This document shows positions 27,687 through 35,687 of a stretch of DNA of 64,000 nt, piece after piece. The stretch spans positions 1 through 64,000 of the forward strand of contig CANLEE010000009.1 of the NCBI GenBank assembly GCA_947489585.1. The letters are read 5' to 3'. The position numbers and the translations under genes were made by a program. Position 1 is the first letter of the stretch. Each line of letters begins with the position of its first letter. The DNA is from an uncultured Psychroserpens sp. GTDB taxonomy: Bacteria; Bacteroidota; Bacteroidia; Flavobacteriales; Flavobacteriaceae. The notes beneath the pieces are model-generated. The model worked only from the letters and a program-made list of their open reading frames with translations. It did no database searches and was not told the DNA's origin.

Positions 27687-28311
27687 AGTTGTTCGCTATA
27701 AGTTGATCTTTAAATGCTTTTAGTTTTTCTGTGTTTTTTATGCCTGCGTTAGTTTCAAATTTACTGTTTAAATCTAATGAGTGGCAAAAAATTGCTTCAG
27801 GTCTTTTTAGAAATGATAACAGATTATTTAGTTCACTAGGTCCAATTCCACCACTTAAAAAAAATGGTTTTATTGATGAGTATTTTTTTAAAACGCTCCA
27901 ATCAAAAGTGAAACCATTTCCTCCTGGTTGTTTTCCTTTTGTGTCGAATAAATAGAAATCACAAGCATCTTCGTAGGGTTCTAAACTATTAAAGTCAAAT
28001 GTGTCTTTAATAGAAAATACTTTTATTACTGTACAATTTAAATCTTGTAATTGTTTACATAGTTCTGGGGATTCATTACCATGTAATTGCACACCTTGTA
28101 AATTATGTTTGTTTACTATACCTTTTATGTAATCAAAAGTCGCATCGACAAATACACCAATTTTTTTAATTTTCTCAGGTAATTCAGGAATAGTGCTATT
28201 AAAATAGCGTGGCGAATTTTTATAGAAAATGAAACCCATAAAATCTGGATTTAATTTAGCAACATTTAAAATGTTGTCTTCATTTTTCATTCCGCAAACC
28301 TTTAACTTCAT
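27676..28311 (-). CDS. trpF: Phosphoribosylanthranilate isomerase
   Basis: A 211-residue TIM-barrel enzyme performing the Amadori rearrangement of phosphoribosylanthranilate. It starts MKLKVCGMK, with the catalytic Cys, and has FVDAT, LHGNES, DTKGKQPGGNGFTFDW with the catalytic Asp, and FLSGGIGP. It overlaps trpC by 4 bp upstream and trpB by 11 bp downstream. Confidence 0.95.
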   Translation of the reverse strand: MKLKVCGMKNEDNILNVAKLNPDFMGFIFYKNSPRYFNSTIPELPEKIKKIGVFVDATFDYIKGIVNKHNLQGVQLHGNESPELCKQLQDLNCTVIKVFSIKDTFDFNSLEPYEDACDFYLFDTKGKQPGGNGFTFDWSVLKKYSSIKPFFLSGGIGPSELNNLLSFLKRPEAIFCHSLDLNSKFETNAGIKNTEKLKAFKDQLIANNYDV

Positions 28312-29093
28312 CGTTCTAAATCGTTTATAAATTGTGTGGCACTTTCTCCAGCGTTATCAGTTTTCATGAAATTTTCACCAATTAAAAATCCTTTATAGCC
28401 ATAAGATTGTAATATTTTGATAGCACCAATGTTACTAATACCACTTTCTGAAACTTTTATAAAATCGTTAGGAATCAATGCGCTTAATTGCTTGCTGGTT
28501 TCTAAACTTACCTCAAAGGTTTTTAGATTCCTGTTGTTAACACCAAGCATGTCTATAGTTGGCGTAATTGATTTGTGAAGCTCATCTTCATTATGAACTT
28601 CGAGCAATACATCCAAGTGCAGTTGTTTCGCTAATTCTGAAAACTGCTTAATTTCAGCTTTAGTCAAAATTGCTGCAATGAGCAAAATAACATCAGCGCC
28701 ATAGGCTTTTGCTTCAATAATTTGATAGGTGTCTATAATAAACTCTTTACGGAGTAATGGTAAATTACAACTAGAACGCGCAGTTAATAAGTCGTCTAAA
28801 CTTCCTCCAAAGTATTTTCCGTCGGTTAAAACAGACATACCGCAAACGCCTGCGTTTTCATAACCTTTTGCAACATCAAATATATTTAGATCATGATTGA
28901 TAACTTGCTTTGAAGGCGAACGGCGTTTATGCTCAGCAATGATTCCTGTGCTGCTTTCTCGCAATCTTTTTGCTAATGAAACAGTATGACGTTCAAACAA
29001 AATGGACTGTTCTAATTGCTTAGCAGGAATGAGTTGTTTTCGAAGATTTACTTCGATACGTTTGTCGTTTGTTATTTTATCTAATATGTTCAT
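28308..29093 (-). CDS. trpC: Indole-3-glycerol phosphate synthase
   Basis: A 261-residue TIM-barrel enzyme that closes the indole ring. It has the N-terminal MNILDKITNDKRIEV helix, EHKRRSPSK with the catalytic Lys, LRKEFIIDTYQI, LLEVHNEDEL, GVNNRNL and SESGI. The ATG at 29093 is the proper start: a longer in-frame start at 29159 would add 22 residues encoded entirely by REP-like palindromes. Confidence 0.96.
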   Translation of the reverse strand: MNILDKITNDKRIEVNLRKQLIPAKQLEQSILFERHTVSLAKRLRESSTGIIAEHKRRSPSKQVINHDLNIFDVAKGYENAGVCGMSVLTDGKYFGGSLDDLLTARSSCNLPLLRKEFIIDTYQIIEAKAYGADVILLIAAILTKAEIKQFSELAKQLHLDVLLEVHNEDELHKSITPTIDMLGVNNRNLKTFEVSLETSKQLSALIPNDFIKVSESGISNIGAIKILQSYGYKGFLIGENFMKTDNAGESATQFINDLER

Positions 29094-29097
29094 TTTT

Positions 29098-29163
29098 TCG
29101 TCAACCTGAACTTGGTTCAGGTTCTCATTATTTGTGTGATGCTGAACCAAGTTCGGCATGATG
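29098..29163. repeat. Composite REP-like element between trpD and trpC
   Basis: Type 2 palindrome AACCTGAA-CTTGG-TTCAGGTT (29103-29123) followed by a type 1 palindrome ATGCTGAA-CCAAG-TTCGGCAT with one G-T substitution, in the same head-to-tail pattern as the copies near trpA. Confidence 0.88.
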
Positions 29164-30156
29164 TTATTTACTCAATTCTATTAAGGTTTCTAGACTAGCT
29201 TTTGCTTTTCCACTTTCAAGACTTTCTTTTGCTAATTTAAAACCTTCTTTATGTGAAATTTGCTTTACAGTTGCAATAGCTAATCCTGCATTTGCACAAA
29301 CGACATTATTTTGAGCGTCAGTTCCTTTTCCGTTGATAATAGCTTTAAAAATCTTTGCAGCTTGTTTTACTGTAGCACCTCCATATATTTCAGATTGTTC
29401 AATTTGTTTTATGCCTAAGTCTGACGGATTAAGCATCGTTTCGGTTGTATTAGAAATAATTTTGGTGTTTCCAGTTAAGGAAATTTCATCATAACCATCT
29501 AAGGCATGTACAATGCTGTAATTTTTATCTGTGTTTTGATAGAGGTACCCATAAATGCGTTGCAATTCTAAATTGAAAACACCTACCATTTGATTTTTAG
29601 GAAACGAAGGATTTACCATTGGCCCTAACATATTAAAAAAGGTTTTAACGCCTAATTCTTTTCTAATTGGTGCGACATTTTTCATCGCTGGATGAAATAG
29701 AGGTGCATGTAAAACGCAGATGCCAGCTTTATCAATAGCATATTTTAAAAAGTCTGATTTATTAGAAAAATGAATGCCCATGGCTTCCATAACATTAGAA
29801 GACCCAGAAGCTGAAGATACACCATAATTACCATGTTTTGCTACTTTCACACCTGCTCCAGCGGTTATAAAAGAAGCCAGTGTTGAAATATTAAAGGTGT
29901 CTTTTCCATCACCACCTGTTCCGCATAAATCTATAGCATTAAACTCGGATAAATCTACAGGAATGCATAATTCTAATAGCGCATCACGAAAGCCTTGCAA
30001 CTCTTCCAAAGTAATACTTCGCATCATATAAATTGTTAGAAAAGATGCAATTTGACTTTGGTTGTAGTGTCCCTTGGAAATGTTAACCAATACATTTTTG
30101 GCCTCTTCACTAGAGATGCTCTCTTGATTGATTAATCTGTTTAGTATGTGTTTCAT
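29164..30156 (-). CDS. trpD: Anthranilate phosphoribosyltransferase
   Basis: A 330-residue enzyme that transfers phosphoribose to anthranilate. It has the diphosphate-binding CGTGGDGKDTFNIST, the KHGNYGVSSASGSSNVME loop and the R/KNVAPIRKELGVKTFFN region. It follows trpG directly (1-bp gap) and is separated from trpC by the REP element. Confidence 0.96.
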   Translation of the reverse strand: MKHILNRLINQESISSEEAKNVLVNISKGHYNQSQIASFLTIYMMRSITLEELQGFRDALLELCIPVDLSEFNAIDLCGTGGDGKDTFNISTLASFITAGAGVKVAKHGNYGVSSASGSSNVMEAMGIHFSNKSDFLKYAIDKAGICVLHAPLFHPAMKNVAPIRKELGVKTFFNMLGPMVNPSFPKNQMVGVFNLELQRIYGYLYQNTDKNYSIVHALDGYDEISLTGNTKIISNTTETMLNPSDLGIKQIEQSEIYGGATVKQAAKIFKAIINGKGTDAQNNVVCANAGLAIATVKQISHKEGFKLAKESLESGKAKASLETLIELSK

Positions 30157-30157
30157 A

Positions 30158-30721
30158 TTAACTCTTTACCCAGTTTTCTAAAATTTGTTTTCCGTTTGGT
30201 GTTAATACCGATTCAGGATGATATTGAACACCTTTAACATCATATATTTTGTGCCTAAGTGACATCACTTGTCCGTTTTCATCAAATGAGGTTGCTTCTA
30301 GTTGATCAGGTAAGTTCGCGTTTACCACCCAAGAATGGTAGCGTCCAACCTCGATGGTTTTTTCCATGCCCTTAAAAAGGAGTTCATCATCTACAGTGAT
30401 ATCAACTTTTGTAGCTACACCATGAAAGACTTCATCTAAATTAATGAGCGAACCTCCAAAAACTTCACCAATAGCCTGTTGTCCTAAGCAAACACCTAGA
30501 ATGCTTTTTGTTGCCGCATAGGTTTTAATGATGTCTTTTAATAAACCCGCTTCATCAGGAATTCCAGGCCCTGGAGAAAGGACAATTTTTTGAAATGCAT
30601 TAACTTCTTCAAGTCTAAGTTTGTCATTTCGTTTTACGGTAACTTCACAATTTAAATCTTCTAAATAGTGAACGAGATTATATGTAAAACTGTCGTAGTT
30701 GTCTATTACTAATACTTTCAT
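30158..30721 (-). CDS. trpG: Anthranilate synthase component II (glutamine amidotransferase)
   Basis: A 187-residue class I amidotransferase supplying ammonia to TrpE. The Cys of GVCLGQQAIGE, and His and Glu of QYHPESVLT, form the triad; the LSPGPGIPDEAG oxyanion loop is present. The start overlaps the trpE stop by 4 bp. In many bacteria the same protein also serves as PabA. Confidence 0.95.
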   Translation of the reverse strand: MKVLVIDNYDSFTYNLVHYLEDLNCEVTVKRNDKLRLEEVNAFQKIVLSPGPGIPDEAGLLKDIIKTYAATKSILGVCLGQQAIGEVFGGSLINLDEVFHGVATKVDITVDDELLFKGMEKTIEVGRYHSWVVNANLPDQLEATSFDENGQVMSLRHKIYDVKGVQYHPESVLTPNGKQILENWVKS

Positions 30722-32118
30722 ATGTCTTCTGCTAATTCTATAGCTTTTGTTAAAGCGCCTAATTTGTTATATACTTCTTGTAATTCGTTTTCAGGATTTG
30801 ATTTCGATACTAATCCAGCTCCGGCTTGCCAATGGAGTTCATGATTTTTACTCATAAATGTTCTAATCATTATGGCATGATTATAATTACCATTAAAATC
30901 CATAAAACCAATAGCACCTCCATAAAATGCTCTACTGGTTTTTTCATATGCTTCAATAAGTTGCATCGCTTTATGCTTAGGCGCACCACTTAGAGTCCCT
31001 GCAGGAAATGTATCGGCTACAACTTGCATCGTTGCTGTATTTTTATGAATTTCACCTGTAACTTTACTTACCAAATGAATCACATGAGAGAAAAATTGAG
31101 CTTCTCTATACGTTTCAACTTTTACCTGACTCCCATGTCTGCTTAAGTCGTTTCTAGCCAAGTCAACTAACATCACATGCTCTGCATTTTCTTTATCATC
31201 TATAGCAAGTTGTTTTGCTAACTTTTGATCTTCCTCATCATTTCCTGTTCTTCTAAAGGTTCCAGCGATTGGATGAATTTCAGCTTGACCATTATTGACC
31301 ACAAGTTGTGCTTCTGGTGAACTTCCAAAGATTTTAAAATCTCCATAATCAAAATAAAAGAGGTAGGGAGAAGGGTTAATACTTCGCAGCGCTCTATACA
31401 CATTAAACTCATCACCTTTAAAGGCTTGAGAGAATTTTTTAGAAAGTACTAGCTGAAATACATCACCTCTAGCACAGTGTTTTTTCGCCAATTCAACATG
31501 TTTTTTGTATTCTTCATCAGTAAGATTAGAGGCAATATCTGAATCGGTTTTGAAATTATATGAGGCGAAATTTTTAGACCTAATTAATTGTAAAACTTCT
31601 TTAATATTATTTTCTGTTTCAAAGCAATGCGCAAAAATATAAGCCTCATTTTTAAAGTGATTAATGGCAATAATATTTTGATAAACGGCATAATATATAT
31701 CCGGAATATCTAATGAATTGGGCTTTTTACTTATTTCTATGTCTTCAAAATATTTGACTGCATCATAAGCTGTATAGCCAAAAATCCCATTGTTTATGAA
31801 TTTAAAATCTTCATCAGAGTTTACTTTAAAACGTTTTGTAAATTTGTGAATTTCTTCGGTTACCGAAATATTTAAAGCATTATTCGTCTTAGAACTACCA
31901 TCTGGATAAGTTTGTTCTATAGTGTCGTTATTGACTTTTATTGAAGCAATTGGATTAAAGCAGATATAAGAAAAGCTATTGTCATTGGCATGATAATCAC
32001 TACTCTCCAATAAGATGCTATTGGGAAATTTGTCTCTAACTTTTAAGTAAATACTAACAGGTGTAATGGTATCAGCTAATATCTTCTTGTAATGGGTGTA
32101 TAAACTAAATGTTTTCAT
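30718..32118 (-). CDS. trpE: Anthranilate synthase component I
   Basis: A 466-residue chorismate-using enzyme. The N-terminal part contains LLESSD (tryptophan feedback-site motif), and the C-terminal catalytic domain shows VFQLVLSKKFS, SPEAQLV, HPIAGTFRRTG, LVDLARNDLSR and FPAGTLSGAPKHKAM. It is the first structural gene of the operon and lies just beyond an attenuator, so it is probably regulated both by transcription attenuation and by feedback inhibition. Confidence 0.96.
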   Translation of the reverse strand: MKTFSLYTHYKKILADTITPVSIYLKVRDKFPNSILLESSDYHANDNSFSYICFNPIASIKVNNDTIEQTYPDGSSKTNNALNISVTEEIHKFTKRFKVNSDEDFKFINNGIFGYTAYDAVKYFEDIEISKKPNSLDIPDIYYAVYQNIIAINHFKNEAYIFAHCFETENNIKEVLQLIRSKNFASYNFKTDSDIASNLTDEEYKKHVELAKKHCARGDVFQLVLSKKFSQAFKGDEFNVYRALRSINPSPYLFYFDYGDFKIFGSSPEAQLVVNNGQAEIHPIAGTFRRTGNDEEDQKLAKQLAIDDKENAEHVMLVDLARNDLSRHGSQVKVETYREAQFFSHVIHLVSKVTGEIHKNTATMQVVADTFPAGTLSGAPKHKAMQLIEAYEKTSRAFYGGAIGFMDFNGNYNHAIMIRTFMSKNHELHWQAGAGLVSKSNPENELQEVYNKLGALTKAIELAEDI

Positions 32119-32130
32119 TTTATGTTATTA

Positions 32131-32162
32131 AAAAAGGCTTGTCGTGAATGACAAGCCTTTTT
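32131..32162 (-). terminator. trp operon attenuator (intrinsic terminator)
   Basis: A 13-bp stem (AAAAAGGCTTGTC / GACAAGCCTTTTT) with loop ATTCAC and a T-run, placed between the trp leader peptide and trpE. Bases at 32142-32148 (loop and right arm) are complementary to 32196-32202 in the leader ORF, giving an alternative antiterminator pairing. Confidence 0.88.
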
Positions 32163-32191
32163 GATATGTTATTTTAAATATACCTATAGGG

Positions 32192-32254
32192 TTAGTTCAC
32201 GATCTTTTCGTTTTGAAAACTCCACCACCAAGTATGATTTAAATTTGTGTTCAT
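32192..32254 (-). CDS. trpL: trp operon leader peptide (20 aa, three consecutive Trp)
   Basis: A 20-codon ORF, MNTNLNHTWWWSFQNEKIVN, ahead of the attenuator. Three tandem TGG codons (32222-32230) are the ribosome-stalling signal. If charged tRNA-Trp is short, the stalled ribosome leaves the TCGTGAA segment (32196-32202, codons 17-20) free to pair with the terminator loop and block termination. If Trp is plentiful, the ribosome reaches the stop codon and covers that segment, so the terminator forms. This is established logic for trp attenuators; its working here is inferred. Confidence 0.9.
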   Translation of the reverse strand: MNTNLNHTWWWSFQNEKIVN

Positions 32255-32269
32255 TGTTATTGTAAAGGC

Positions 32270-32300
32270 CAAATATAGAAATCAAATGTTAGTTTTCAAA
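32270..32300 (-). promoter_or_regulatory. Sigma-A promoter of the trp operon
   Basis: On the minus strand TTTG (32297-32300), 19 nt, TATATTTG (32270-32277); predicted start near 32264, about 10 nt before the leader ATG. Confidence 0.85.
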
Positions 32301-32320
32301 TTTAATTCTATAAAAAAGGA

Positions 32321-32348
32321 AAAGATTCCCAATATATTGGGAATCTTT
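32321..32348 (-). terminator. Terminator after yceI-like gene
   Basis: A perfect 28-bp palindrome (arms AAAGATTCCCAATA / TATTGGGAATCTTT) followed on the minus strand by a T-rich run, 32 bp after the YceI-family stop. Confidence 0.85.
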
Positions 32349-32379
32349 AACTCTAAATGCTGCTATCAATCAAATTCAC

Positions 32380-32952
32380 TTAAAATTTCAATGTTACATT
32401 TAGATCAAATTCGTCATAGATTGCTTTGTCTTTGAGGCCATCAAAAAAACTGGCAGATCCATATTTAATATCATATTTAGTTCGATCAACTTTTAAGCTT
32501 GCGGTTGCTACATTGTTGGCAATGTTCATGTTAAAAGTTATAGGATGTGTTTTACCCTTAATAGTTAAATCTCCTGTTACACTATAGTTTCCATCTTTTC
32601 CATCAACTTTCGTAATGGTAAAAGTTGCTTTTGAATGATTGTTGGTTCCAAAGAAATCATCAGATTTTAAATGCCCTTCTAATTTCTCTTTTCCTTTACC
32701 CGCTTCTAAGTCGGTAACATTAATCGAAGTCATATCAATAGTAAAACTGCCACCTGCTAAATAATTGTCTTCAAATAAAAGTGTCCCTTCTACTAAATTG
32801 ATTGTGCCTTCATGTGAACCTGTTACTTTATGTCCTTTCCAAGTCACAGTAGATTCTGAGATTTTAACATCGCCTTTTGAAATTGTAGTGAACGATGCAA
32901 ATGATAAGGCTAATATTAAGATAAATGCTGATTTAAAAATGTTGTTTTTCAT
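32380..32952 (-). CDS. YceI family periplasmic lipid-binding protein
   Basis: A 190-residue exported lipocalin-like protein. A signal peptide (cleavage near SFASFTT) is followed by the YceI beta-barrel: STVTWKGHKVTGSHEG, FTIDMTSI, HLKSDDFFGTNNHSKATF, GDLTIKGKTHPI. YceI proteins bind polyisoprenoid or fatty-acyl ligands; the physiological role is unclear. It is 43 bp downstream of a MarR regulator on the same strand, a pairing that suggests MarR control. Confidence 0.92.
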   Translation of the reverse strand: MKNNIFKSAFILILALSFASFTTISKGDVKISESTVTWKGHKVTGSHEGTINLVEGTLLFEDNYLAGGSFTIDMTSINVTDLEAGKGKEKLEGHLKSDDFFGTNNHSKATFTITKVDGKDGNYSVTGDLTIKGKTHPITFNMNIANNVATASLKVDRTKYDIKYGSASFFDGLKDKAIYDEFDLNVTLKF

Positions 32953-32995
32953 TGTTTTGAGTTTAAAATTGTTTTGTGTTTATGTATGTAATTAT

Positions 32996-33451
32996 TTAAT
33001 CTGTTCTTAATTTATCTAATAAGTTGTTTAGTGTTTTGAGTTCAGAATCATTTAAGCTTTTAGTGATTTCTATATTATTTGCCTCAACTTTTTTATCTAA
33101 AGTTGTTAGTAATTCTTGCCCCTTTTTAGTAATATAAATTTCTATTTTTCTTCTATTTGACATACAGGTTTGACGTGTTACCAAGTCTTTTTTTAATAAT
33201 TTGTCAATTAAGCGCGTGGTATTACTCATTTTATTAAGCATGCGTTCTTGTATGGTGCTCAGGTTCGCAGGATTTCCCTTTTGGCCTCTTAAAATTCTCA
33301 AAACATTGTATTGTTCTGATGATAAATCATACGCTTTAAAAAACAGTAAGCTTTTTTCTTTTAACCAGTTGTTTGTATATATCAAATTGATAACTGCTTT
33401 GTCCTTTTCATCTAATTTAACAGTACTTTTAATAGCTTTTTCTATTGACAT
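32996..33451 (-). CDS. MarR family transcriptional regulator
   Basis: A 151-residue winged-helix regulator: SSEQYNVLRILRGQ (helix 2), NLSTIQERML-NKMSNTTRLIDKL (recognition helix) and the wing with LVTRQTCMSNRRKIEIYITKKGQ. The ATG at 33451 is chosen over a TTG at 33463 that lies in the likely operator. The promoter region carries overlapping palindromes, consistent with autoregulation. The downstream YceI gene is probably part of the same unit. Confidence 0.92.
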   Translation of the reverse strand: MSIEKAIKSTVKLDEKDKAVINLIYTNNWLKEKSLLFFKAYDLSSEQYNVLRILRGQKGNPANLSTIQERMLNKMSNTTRLIDKLLKKDLVTRQTCMSNRRKIEIYITKKGQELLTTLDKKVEANNIEITKSLNDSELKTLNNLLDKLRTD

Positions 33452-33483
33452 TTGTATATACAATTATTGTATGAACAAATATA
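33452..33483 (-). promoter_or_regulatory. MarR promoter with overlapping palindromic operator
   Basis: TATATTTG -7 box (plus-strand 33476-33483) with predicted start near 33469; two overlapping perfect palindromes, ATACAATTATTGTAT (33458-33472) and TTGTATATACAA (33452-33463), cover the start site. This is the expected place for MarR autorepression. Confidence 0.65.
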
Positions 33484-33559
33484 ATATAAATTTAGACTTC
33501 GTTCTTTAATATTTTGTTAAAGTTATTCAGAAGCTCTTTTTGATTTATAACTTTATGAA

Positions 33560-34084
33560 ATGAAATTCACTTTTCTTATAGTAGTTATTAATTTAATGTT
33601 CCTCGGAAATGTAACCAGCATGGATATTTTATCCGAAGAAGAGGATATTGAGAATACTTCCGAAGATTTAAAAGTATTTGATTTTGAAGAACTTCAAACC
33701 TATTTGAGTCATAAGGATAATAACAAAACTTATGTTGTTAATTTTTGGGCAACATGGTGTGCTCCTTGTGTTAAGGAGTTGCCTTACTTTGAGCAATTAA
33801 ATGCTAATTATATAAGCAAAGATGTAGAAGTTATTTTAGTGAGTTTAGATTTTCCGAAACAAATAGACACCAAATTAAAGCCTTTTTTAAAAAAGAAAAC
33901 TTTAAAAAGCGAAGTGATTGTTTTAGATGATGTCGATTCCAATACTTGGATTCCTAAAGTCGATGAAAACTGGACAGGAGCAATTCCTGCTACCATTATA
34001 TATAATAAAAATAAAAAAGAGTTTTATGAACGCTCTTTTAATTATCAAGAACTAGAAACCGAATTAAAACGATTTATTAATTAA
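33560..34084 (+). CDS. TlpA-like thioredoxin-fold protein
   Basis: A 174-residue exported thiol-disulfide protein. A short hydrophobic N-terminus (KFTFLIVVINLMFLGNVTS) is followed by a TlpA/redoxin fold with the active site FWATWCAPCVKELP and the cis-Pro region AIPATIIY. Likely a periplasmic reductase. It begins the redox gene run 33.5-35.5 kb; the next gene starts 12 bp later. It is divergent from marR. Confidence 0.9.
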   Translation: MKFTFLIVVINLMFLGNVTSMDILSEEEDIENTSEDLKVFDFEELQTYLSHKDNNKTYVVNFWATWCAPCVKELPYFEQLNANYISKDVEVILVSLDFPKQIDTKLKPFLKKKTLKSEVIVLDDVDSNTWIPKVDENWTGAIPATIIYNKNKKEFYERSFNYQELETELKRFIN

Positions 34085-34096
34085 AATAATAAAAAC

Positions 34097-34711
34097 ATGA
34101 AACATACATTAAAAACGTTATTTGCATTATTAGTGATTGTCACTTTATCTTCCTTTACTAATTTTGGTGCGGGTCATGGATATCATGTAGGCGATATAGC
34201 TACAGATTTTGAACTAGAAAACATTGATGGTACTAAAGTTTCAATGAAAAACTTTAAAGATGCTAAAGGTTTTATCATCGTTTTTACTTGTAATACGTGT
34301 CCATATGCAGTTGCTTATGAGGATAGAGTAGAAGCATTAAATAAAAAATATGCTGACAAAGGCTATCCAGTGATTGCGATTATGCCAAATAATACAGATG
34401 TAAAACCTGGAGATAATATGGCTGCTATGCAGGCTAGAGCTAAAGCCAAAGGATTTACTTTTCCTTACTTAATGGATGAAGGACAGAAAATTTATCCACA
34501 ATATGGTGCTACAAAAACACCGCACATTTATGTATTACAGAATACTAAAAAAGGCGCACAAGTAAAATATATTGGAGCTATTGATGATAACTACAAAGAC
34601 GCAAGCGCAGTGACCAAAACCTATGTTGAAGATGCTGTAAATGCGTTGTTAGATGGCAAAGAAGTGCCTGTAGCTACTACAAGAGCAATAGGCTGTTCAA
34701 TTAAAGTTTAA
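34097..34711 (+). CDS. Exported redoxin (AhpC/TSA-like thioredoxin family)
   Basis: A 204-residue exported protein (signal peptide to about residue 22). The redoxin fold carries VFTCNTCPYAVAYEDRV, i.e. a CxxC where peroxiredoxins have a single peroxidatic Cys, then PNNTD, and a cis-Pro region KTPHIYVL. A third Cys (GCSIKV) ends the protein. The family is common in Bacteroidota and is annotated as thioredoxin family protein; the substrate is unknown. It is in an operon with the TlpA-like gene and followed by a terminator. Confidence 0.88.
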   Translation: MKHTLKTLFALLVIVTLSSFTNFGAGHGYHVGDIATDFELENIDGTKVSMKNFKDAKGFIIVFTCNTCPYAVAYEDRVEALNKKYADKGYPVIAIMPNNTDVKPGDNMAAMQARAKAKGFTFPYLMDEGQKIYPQYGATKTPHIYVLQNTKKGAQVKYIGAIDDNYKDASAVTKTYVEDAVNALLDGKEVPVATTRAIGCSIKV

Positions 34712-34738
34712 CCGTATTTTATTTTAAAAAAAATGAAT

Positions 34739-34766
34739 CCGAAGTGTAACACTTCGGGTTTTTTTT
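34739..34766 (+). terminator. Rho-independent terminator
   Basis: Stem CCGAAGTG / CACTTCGG, TAA loop and eight T. Confidence 0.9.
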
Positions 34767-34797
34767 CGTCTTTATTAAAAATATCATAAGTAAAAGT

Positions 34798-34805
34798 TAA
34801 ATTTG
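34798..34805 (+). promoter_or_regulatory. -7 box upstream of the rhodanese genes
   Basis: TAAATTTG matches TAnnTTTG, 24 bp before the first rhodanese ATG; the -33 element is weak. Confidence 0.45.
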
Positions 34806-34829
34806 CATGATTATTGATGTATAAAAAAT

Positions 34830-35141
34830 ATGGCTGATTTAACACAACAAGAATGGGCATCACAATTAGCTGCCGACGAGAATGCAGTAATTTTAGATGT
34901 AAGAACACCTGAAGAAGTAGCACTTGGTATCATACCAAATGCTATTGCTATTGATATTTATAAGGGTCAAGGGTTTATCGATGAAATCGAAGAACTCGAT
35001 GCATCTAAAACCTATTATGTGTACTGTAGATCTGGTGCACGTAGTGCTCAGGCCTGTAGTGTTATGAATCAGTTAGGTTTTGAAAACACGTATAATCTAA
35101 TTGGAGGCTTCAACGAATGGTCCGGTGAAACTTCAATGTAA
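34830..35141 (+). CDS. Cytoplasmic single-domain rhodanese
   Basis: A 103-residue rhodanese-like sulfurtransferase: VILDVRTPEEVALG, the active-site loop YCRSGARSAQAC with the catalytic Cys, and LIGGFNEW. There is no signal peptide, so it is cytoplasmic. It carries persulfide sulfur between donors and acceptors; partners unknown. It is the first of a pair, 14 bp before an exported rhodanese lipoprotein. Confidence 0.93.
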   Translation: MADLTQQEWASQLAADENAVILDVRTPEEVALGIIPNAIAIDIYKGQGFIDEIEELDASKTYYVYCRSGARSAQACSVMNQLGFENTYNLIGGFNEWSGETSM

Positions 35142-35155
35142 ACAATCAATCAAAA

Positions 35156-35554
35156 ATGAAAAACAAGCTACTCATTTACTGTTTTGCACTATTTGCATTT
35201 GCTTATAGTTGCAAAGAAGAGCCCCAAAGTGAAATCAAAATGGTTTCTCCAGAAGAGATGCAATCACTTTTAGAACTTGAAGACATTCAACTTGTCGATG
35301 TAAGAACAGCAGAAGAACATAAATTAGGATACATAGAACATTCACAAAATATCGATATTACTTCTCCAACTTTTGAAGAGGATATTGTAAAATTAGATAA
35401 ATCTAAACCTGTAGTGGTGTATTGTAGGTCTGGAAAACGAAGTGCTAAATGCACAGAAAAACTAAAGGATGCAGGCTTTGTCAAGATATATGACTTAGAA
35501 GGTGGCTTTGAAAAATGGAAATTCAAAGGTCTTAATGTGAAAACACTTCAATAA
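35156..35554 (+). CDS. Exported rhodanese-like lipoprotein
   Basis: A 132-residue rhodanese with a lipoprotein signal (LFAFAYSCKEE, Cys19 as lipid site), VDVRTAEEHKLGYIEHS, active-site loop YCRSGKRSAKC, and DLEGGFEKW. It is anchored in the periplasm or outer membrane, while its upstream neighbour is cytoplasmic, so the pair may handle sulfane sulfur on both sides of the membrane (inference). A terminator follows. Confidence 0.9.
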   Translation: MKNKLLIYCFALFAFAYSCKEEPQSEIKMVSPEEMQSLLELEDIQLVDVRTAEEHKLGYIEHSQNIDITSPTFEEDIVKLDKSKPVVVYCRSGKRSAKCTEKLKDAGFVKIYDLEGGFEKWKFKGLNVKTLQ

Positions 35555-35563
35555 CAGTATATA

Positions 35564-35590
35564 AACCGAACATAATGTTCGGTTTTTTTT
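35564..35590 (+). terminator. Rho-independent terminator
   Basis: Stem AACCGAAC / GTTCGGTT, loop ATAAT, T8 tail. Confidence 0.9.
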
Positions 35591-35687
35591 ATGCCTATAT
35601 TTTTCGTTTGGTAATCATATCTTAAACGTATCGATTAATCCTTAAGTTTTTTTTAATTTAGCGTCTTTCAAAACCTAATTATTTCTA

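Noticed and set aside
29094..29159. Longer TrpC N-terminus
   Set aside because: Encoded wholly by REP-like palindromes; the family begins at the ATG at 29093.
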